Notes under the pieces: model-generated
Seen by the model: only the letters and a program-made list of their open reading frames with translations
Told to the model about the DNA's origin: nothing
Database searches by the model: none
Made by a program: the position numbers and the translations under genes
In this document: positions 59,081 through 64,000 of the stretch, piece after piece
Position numbering within the stretch: position 1 is the first letter of the stretch
Layout of the letters: each line of letters opens with the position of its first letter
Assembly: GCA_051208035.1 (NCBI GenBank)
Contig: JBPJFZ010000001.1
Location: forward strand, 62,001 to 126,000
Direction of reading: 5' to 3'
DNA: 64,000 nucleotides
Source of the DNA: JACKOB01 sp024234575
Lineage (GTDB): Bacteria; Pseudomonadota; Gammaproteobacteria; Pseudomonadales; Oleiphilaceae

Positions 59081-61816
59081 ATGCTATTACAAACAAAGTT
59101 TTTCGCGCCTGCGAGTAATCCCAAGTCTATCGAAAGACCAAGACTCATTTCTCAAATAGAGAAAAGTGTTGGCCGTCGCCTGACGATGGTCATTGCGCCA
59201 GCAGGATATGGGAAAACCACGCTGGTAAGTCAATGGCGACACGTCAGCAAATCAGCTTTTACCTGGCTGGCACTGGATGGTTCGGACAACGAGCCAAGAA
59301 GGTTCTGGCTTTACGTCATTGGTGCTTTTACTCGCATTGATAGCCAGCTTGGCGCAGAGGCAAACAAACTACTTAGCCAGTCTGATTTCGAACATTTCGA
59401 AGGGGCAATCACATCCTTAGTAAATGATTTAAGCCTCTACGCCGCTGAAAATCCGCCAATAGTTTTAGTACTTGATGATTTTCATCACATTACAGATTTT
59501 GACATAATGCGACACTTTGTCTATCTGATTGATTACTTACCGCCAACGGTACATATTGCCATCACATCCCGAACAGAACCGGTGCTGCCCCTCTCTCGCT
59601 GGCGGGTAAAGAACTATCTGAATGAAATCTATGCTGCTGATTTAGCGTTTTCAGACGAGGAATGTCTCAGGTTTTTTAACGACTATATGTCTTTGAATAT
59701 CAGCCAGTCGGAAGCCAAAGCGATCAGAGAAAAAACAGAAGGCTGGGTGGCGGCAATGCAGCTGGCCGCCATCTCAAACGAGTCCCATGCACACGCTGGC
59801 ATTCATCAGCCTTTATCGTCCTATTCCGGCCACGACAGACTCATCAACGATTATGTTCTCACCGAAATACTTAACCAGCAGACGGAGGATATTACAAACT
59901 TTTTACTGTCCTCTTCATGCTTACTAAGACTTAACGGTGCGCTCTGTAATTACGTGCTTGAGCGGGAGGATTCTCAGGAGTTACTCGAAAAACTAGAGCA
60001 TTCTAACTTGTTTGTTATTCCTCTTGACACTAACCACCAGTGGTTTCGCTTTCACGACTTGTTTAGAGAATCTCTATTTCACAAACTACAGCTCGAAACG
60101 CCCAATAAAGTCATCGCATTTCAACGACGAGCAACCGATTGGCTGCTAGATCATAACCATATCCAGGAAGCCGTTGATCACTTAATTCAACTGAAAGATT
60201 GGAAATGGCTTAAACGCGTACTTGAGCATCACGGCAATACCCTCATTCATGAAGGCTTTCATTTGCCGATGCTTGACTGGATGGCGTTGTTGCCAGAAGA
60301 GTTTATAACGGAAGCCCCTCGTTTACAGATGTTAAAAATATGGGGATTTTTCTTTAGCAGTCGAATTGACCTCATCCCTCCTCTGCTTAATCATTTAGAA
60401 GATTTACTAGATAAACGGGTTGCTGACTCTCATCCAGATGCAGATGGCGCTCTAGCCTTGCATAGTGAACTTTCTCTGATTAGAAGTTATCTCGCCCGAG
60501 CACAAAGTGATAGTGAGGGGGCTAAAAATCTTACCCAAAAAGTTCTCGAAGATATTGATAACTCGAACATGCCATTGAAGTCCGTAACATACTATGGCAT
60601 TGGAATTGACTGCTTCAACAAAGGCGATCTTGCTGGAGCCGATGGGGCACTCTCTTCAGCAATCGAGTATGGTAAATATGAAAAGAAGCCTTCTGCAGTC
60701 ATATCCAGTGCCGGTTTGCTTTGCTGGATACTGTTTCATAAAGGCGATATGACCAAAGCTATCGACTACTGTTCTACAACGCAGTCCTGGCTAGACGGCT
60801 ATTTAAATGATCCTACCCAGCCCAGAATGATATCCTGCTGGCAAAACAGCGCTCTATGCGAGGTTTATCGCGAGAAAAATGAACCGACAATTGCCTGGAG
60901 CTATTTAGCACCGTTGCTCGAACACCTTGAAAATGGAACAGAGCCTGGGCAACATATCATTATTCAATACGTTAGGGCTCAACTTGCTATGCGCAAAGGG
61001 GAGTACTCAGATGCGGTGACTTACCTTGAAGATGCCCACAACGTTTATGAACAAAAGAAAAACAGCGTTGTTTTTGAACCCCCCGTACTAATGGCAGTGC
61101 GTGCAAAATGTCATTTGGCAATGGGTAACATTGAGGCAGCCAAACGATGGTATGAACAGAACAAGAATGTCGGACAGCATTATTTAAACCCGTTAAATCG
61201 TGAGCAACACGAGCTAAGCCTGGCGCGAATTCTTCTAGTTTTAGACAATCCCGCAGAGGCATTGCAGAGATTAACTGCTTTAGAGTCTGACATTCGCGAG
61301 AATAATCACACCAAGAATCTCATTGAACTGCTGATATTAAATTCATGGGCACATCACAGTGCGGATGATAAAACACAAAGTATTAAAATAATGGAACAGG
61401 CCCTCCAGTTAGCCAGCGTAAATGGTTTTATTGCTCTATTTGCCGATGAAATTGGGCCTATCAGCGAAATTGTGAAAAGCTGTTTAAACGCCAATATCGG
61501 CAGCCGCTTTATGACAGAAGTTGCGGGTATCCTTAACATCCAAAGCAGTGCAACATCAACACCGTTAAAAACCGGTTCAGCAAGTAAAATTACGCCGCCA
61601 GATAGCAACAAAGAAACACTGGCCGAACCACTCAGTAGCCGTGAGATAGAAGTTTTAAAACTGATTGATTCTGGACTGGCCAATAAAGAGATTGCTTCAA
61701 AACTTTTCCTTGCACCAGCAACAGTGAAAGCACATATCCGCAACATCTATGGCAAGCTGGACGTAAAAAGCCGAACGGAAGCACTTGCAAGATCCAGAAA
61801 GCTTGAACTGCTGTAA
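59081..61816 (+). CDS. MalT-type LuxR-family transcriptional regulator
   Basis: 911 residues. P-loop Ala-Pro-Ala-Gly-Tyr-Gly-Lys-Thr-Thr (about 39-47) and Val-Leu-Val-Leu-Asp-Asp-Phe-His (about 127-134) make a STAND/NACHT-type ATPase, then a long helical TPR-like region (about 330-800), then a LuxR HTH (Leu-Ser-Ser-Arg-Glu-Ile-Glu-Val-Leu-Lys near 850, and Asn-Lys-Glu-Ile-Ala-Ser-Lys-Leu). Start at the ATG 59081. A signal-sensing activator; no target operon is next to it. Confidence 0.94.
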   Translation: MLLQTKFFAPASNPKSIERPRLISQIEKSVGRRLTMVIAPAGYGKTTLVSQWRHVSKSAFTWLALDGSDNEPRRFWLYVIGAFTRIDSQLGAEANKLLSQSDFEHFEGAITSLVNDLSLYAAENPPIVLVLDDFHHITDFDIMRHFVYLIDYLPPTVHIAITSRTEPVLPLSRWRVKNYLNEIYAADLAFSDEECLRFFNDYMSLNISQSEAKAIREKTEGWVAAMQLAAISNESHAHAGIHQPLSSYSGHDRLINDYVLTEILNQQTEDITNFLLSSSCLLRLNGALCNYVLEREDSQELLEKLEHSNLFVIPLDTNHQWFRFHDLFRESLFHKLQLETPNKVIAFQRRATDWLLDHNHIQEAVDHLIQLKDWKWLKRVLEHHGNTLIHEGFHLPMLDWMALLPEEFITEAPRLQMLKIWGFFFSSRIDLIPPLLNHLEDLLDKRVADSHPDADGALALHSELSLIRSYLARAQSDSEGAKNLTQKVLEDIDNSNMPLKSVTYYGIGIDCFNKGDLAGADGALSSAIEYGKYEKKPSAVISSAGLLCWILFHKGDMTKAIDYCSTTQSWLDGYLNDPTQPRMISCWQNSALCEVYREKNEPTIAWSYLAPLLEHLENGTEPGQHIIIQYVRAQLAMRKGEYSDAVTYLEDAHNVYEQKKNSVVFEPPVLMAVRAKCHLAMGNIEAAKRWYEQNKNVGQHYLNPLNREQHELSLARILLVLDNPAEALQRLTALESDIRENNHTKNLIELLILNSWAHHSADDKTQSIKIMEQALQLASVNGFIALFADEIGPISEIVKSCLNANIGSRFMTEVAGILNIQSSATSTPLKTGSASKITPPDSNKETLAEPLSSREIEVLKLIDSGLANKEIASKLFLAPATVKAHIRNIYGKLDVKSRTEALARSRKLELL

Positions 61817-62176
61817 TATTAAAAAAGAAAACGCAGAAAACTTATATTGCCAGAAAACCGTTATTTTATTACGCCTTTACATTAACTGCTGTTAACTTAC
61901 TGAAATTATTTCATTTCACATTATTTTACGCCCTTTTTACGCCTTTCGGACGATTAAACTAAGCCCCCCGTATCGCTACTATAGTCACATGAGTTAACGA
62001 CTCGAACGAATCCTTACTCAGACCTTTTATTTGTTTTGTGTTTTCCTATCAGGGCCTCCCTAAGTAAGCCCTACTTGAACAGCGGTAATATGATAACGTT
62101 CGGCTTCATATTACTGCTTTTTTTTGCCTGCAACTTTTGTAAACACTCACTCAGCCTTAAATCTAATCCAAATGCT
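61817..62176. other. Gap with possible small RNA
   Basis: 360 bases after the LuxR gene; no credible gene. A weak promoter-like TTAAAC-17-TACTAT (61954-61982) and a strong plus-strand terminator at 62081-62125 may define a transcript of about 130 bases. Confidence 0.4.
62081..62125 (+). terminator. Strong rho-independent terminator
   Basis: AGCGGTAATATGA (62081-62093) and TCATATTACTGCT (62105-62117) form a 13-bp stem with one G-T pair, then eight T residues. It is 265 bases after the LuxR stop. Confidence 0.85.
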
Positions 62177-64000
62177 TTATTCGTAAGCCTCGTAGCTAAT
62201 CCTGAAAGGTGGCAATGATTTGAGAAAGTATTGACCGTATCTTCTGCTAAGCACTCGTGAGTCCAACAATGAGACAACACCTCGATCTGTTTCGTTACGA
62301 ATCAACCGCCCGCAGGCCTGTTTAAGGCGCACCGCCGCCGAAGGCAATGATACTTCAAGAAACGAATTGCCTCCCCTCTCTTCTATCCACTCTGACAGCG
62401 CTGCATCTAAAGGATCATCAGGCACGGAAAACGGAATTTTGGCAATGATAACGTGGGTTAAATAATCCCCAGGCAAATCTAAGCCTTCTGCAAAACTGGC
62501 AAGCCCGAATAGAATACTAATGGACTGGCTATCAGATTTTTGTTTATGTTGAATAATTGCCTCTGTACGGCTGACGTCGTCTTGCCTGATGACGTAGTTT
62601 CTTAATCGATGCTCTAACGCAAAATACACATCATTCATCTGCTGCCGTGAACTAAAAAGCGCCAGGAATGTACGATGTTTTTGCGCTAAGGCCTGGGTAT
62701 TTTCCGTGCTTTTAACAGCTTCATCAGTGTTACCCAATGCTTTTTCTGTGATGGCACTATCCAGTAATTGCGAAATGTAACCAGCTACGGCCTCGGTGTG
62801 CTTATCCTGCTTGGATGGGTCGGGGAAATTTTCAGGAATTCTGAGTAACGCATTTTCAGCGTAGTTAAACGGACTTTTCAACATAGAAAACTGACTATTT
62901 TCGGGGATACCATTCTTAAACTTGAACGATTCAAAAGACTCCCCGGAAGAGAGCGTCGCGGACGTCAACACAACGCCAAAAGCACGCTTCCAAATACCAT
63001 TTGTTAGAATATTGTCTGCAACCAGGGGGCTACAAGATACACTTAAATCAACGAAATCATTGTGTTCGAGCTTCTTTAACCACTTCGCTAAAGGCCTGGC
63101 GTTTCCTTCAGTTTGTGTAGAAAACAGCTTCCAAAGCTGACTTTGATTTTCACAACGATTCAATATTTGTCCGACGACGGGGTACCACTGCTCACACTCT
63201 TCTTTATTAAGACCGGAATCACCGGTGTTTTTTTCATCCGATAATCCCTTTTTAATCTCGGTAAACAGCTTTTCAGTGTTGCGTGTCATCGCCGCAAAAT
63301 GGTGCTGTAAGTCACGACCGACCTCACAGGCGGCTTCATCTACCTCGCCATTTTTAAAGCGATATGTTTCTGCTGCGTCTTTTCTCTCGTGTGACTTTTT
63401 ATCTTCTGCATCCCAGTCCAGCTCACTAAAGAAGTATTCGTAAATCTGCGCCAGTAACACATCGGTTTCTCTAGAAACACTGGCCACTTCGTCAATAACA
63501 GCTTTCCACCCGGCAGAAGTCGCTAAGTGCGGTAACAAGTCGGCATAAGATTTAGTCATCTGCTTCAACCATTGCCGGCTAGATTGCAGTTGCGTATTAA
63601 AAGAGAAATGATTGAGCGCTTTATCTGCCAGGTGGTGCGCCTCATCAAAAACAAATATGCAGTCTTCAGTAACCGGCAGGATGACCCCACCACCCAACGC
63701 CAAATCAGCTAGAACCAAATCATGGTTACAAACCAAAACATCAACACTGTCCCATCGATCTCGGGCGTCATAATAGGGGCAATGATTAAAATGGGCGCAG
63801 GCACGGCTCGTACAGGAACGATTGTCAGCCGTCAGTTGAGACCAGGTTTCCATTGGCACAGGTTGTGTCAGTGCATCAAATTCGCCATTCCAGCGCATCG
63901 ATGCATAGTCATCAAACAGTGTTTTAAGTGTTTCAGCGTCAATCTTTTCCGTTACCGGCTTTGTCGACATACCAGCAAATAAGTCACCATTATGGTCTGT
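62177..64000 (-). CDS. dinG: ATP-dependent DNA helicase DinG (5' end outside window)
   Basis: Open from the right edge to 62177; the Met at 63970 is internal and the frame continues to the edge, so the N-terminus with Walker A is missing. Visible: Cys-Thr-Ser-Arg-Ala-Cys with His-Phe-Asn-His-Cys-Pro for the [4Fe-4S] cluster, Val-Phe-Asp-Glu-Ala-His-His (DEAH), Thr-Ser-Ala-Thr-Leu-Ser-Ser, Gly-Leu-Ala-Ser-Phe-Ala-Glu-Gly-Leu-Asp-Leu-Pro-Gly, and Gln-Ala-Cys-Gly-Arg-Leu-Ile-Arg (motif VI). Structure-dependent DNA helicase of the XPD class. Intact as far as seen. Confidence 0.95.
   Translation of the reverse strand, partial: TDHNGDLFAGMSTKPVTEKIDAETLKTLFDDYASMRWNGEFDALTQPVPMETWSQLTADNRSCTSRACAHFNHCPYYDARDRWDSVDVLVCNHDLVLADLALGGGVILPVTEDCIFVFDEAHHLADKALNHFSFNTQLQSSRQWLKQMTKSYADLLPHLATSAGWKAVIDEVASVSRETDVLLAQIYEYFFSELDWDAEDKKSHERKDAAETYRFKNGEVDEAACEVGRDLQHHFAAMTRNTEKLFTEIKKGLSDEKNTGDSGLNKEECEQWYPVVGQILNRCENQSQLWKLFSTQTEGNARPLAKWLKKLEHNDFVDLSVSCSPLVADNILTNGIWKRAFGVVLTSATLSSGESFESFKFKNGIPENSQFSMLKSPFNYAENALLRIPENFPDPSKQDKHTEAVAGYISQLLDSAITEKALGNTDEAVKSTENTQALAQKHRTFLALFSSRQQMNDVYFALEHRLRNYVIRQDDVSRTEAIIQHKQKSDSQSISILFGLASFAEGLDLPGDYLTHVIIAKIPFSVPDDPLDAALSEWIEERGGNSFLEVSLPSAAVRLKQACGRLIRNETDRGVVSLLDSRVLSRRYGQYFLKSLPPFRISYEAYE

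Overview
The window looks like chromosome of a marine-type gammaproteobacterium, most likely near Cellvibrionales/Alteromonadales. This rests on recall, not on a search: the gene order yccA - tRNA-Ser - tusDCBE - trpD-like gene, divergent leuCDB with a LysR gene, holB-pilZ-tatD, phasin-phaC, thrH, cysH/cysB and two TgpA/DUF58 genes fits that group. No plasmid backbone is visible, and both window edges cut genes (a TPR-like secreted protein on the left, dinG on the right).

Region 1 (1-13.96 kb) is an extracytoplasmic redox locus. A minus-strand run from 7.2 kb to the left edge encodes a 900-residue PD40 lipoprotein with two CxxCH haem sites, two outer-membrane barrels (one with an SH3 domain), a TlpA-type thioredoxin, a DUF4266 lipoprotein with a Cys-Gly-Cys tail, a DUF3570 barrel and two secreted proteins. 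Divergent from it are a CxxCH protein, a LamG lipoprotein with two CxxCH sites and a Tat-exported DUF1501-like protein. ApbE (FAD:protein FMN transferase) closes the region. Haem, flavin and thiol chemistry together suggest a surface electron-transfer or oxidative system whose substrate I cannot name.

Region 2 (14.05-16.6 kb) holds an SDR oxidoreductase, a hotdog thioesterase-like protein and the first of three DUF6160-like secreted proteins; the other two lie at 50.6-53.0 kb.

Region 3 (16,811-25,868) is an integrated mobile element of about 9.04 kb bounded by an exact 17-bp repeat, one copy of which is the 3' end of tRNA-Ser(TGA). It carries a P4-type integrase, an AlpA-type regulator, a primase-helicase-like replication protein, a striking iteron array (15 CGGAC cores, mostly 11 bp apart), an HK97 prohead protease and an HK97 major capsid protein, plus five small proteins I do not recognise. 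There is no terminase, portal, connector or tail gene. This is best read as a phage satellite that replicates itself, supplies its own capsid shell and borrows everything else from a helper. It is the most interesting object in the window.

Region 4 (25.9-49.7 kb) is core chromosome: yccA, tusDCBE (tRNA 2-thiouridine sulfur relay), a TrpD2-like protein, asd, leuBDC with a divergent LysR regulator, PHA synthase and phasin, an MFS transporter, aroC, prmB, DUF4892, an alpha/beta hydrolase, a pentapeptide-repeat potassium channel, tatD-type nuclease, pilZ, holB and a TgpA/DUF58 pair.

Region 5 (49.9-64 kb) has a secreted unknown, two DUF6160-like genes, a secreted unknown, pabB, thrH, then a sulfur block (cysH, cysB, TauE/SafE transporter), a large MalT-type LuxR regulator, a non-coding stretch ending in a strong terminator, and dinG.
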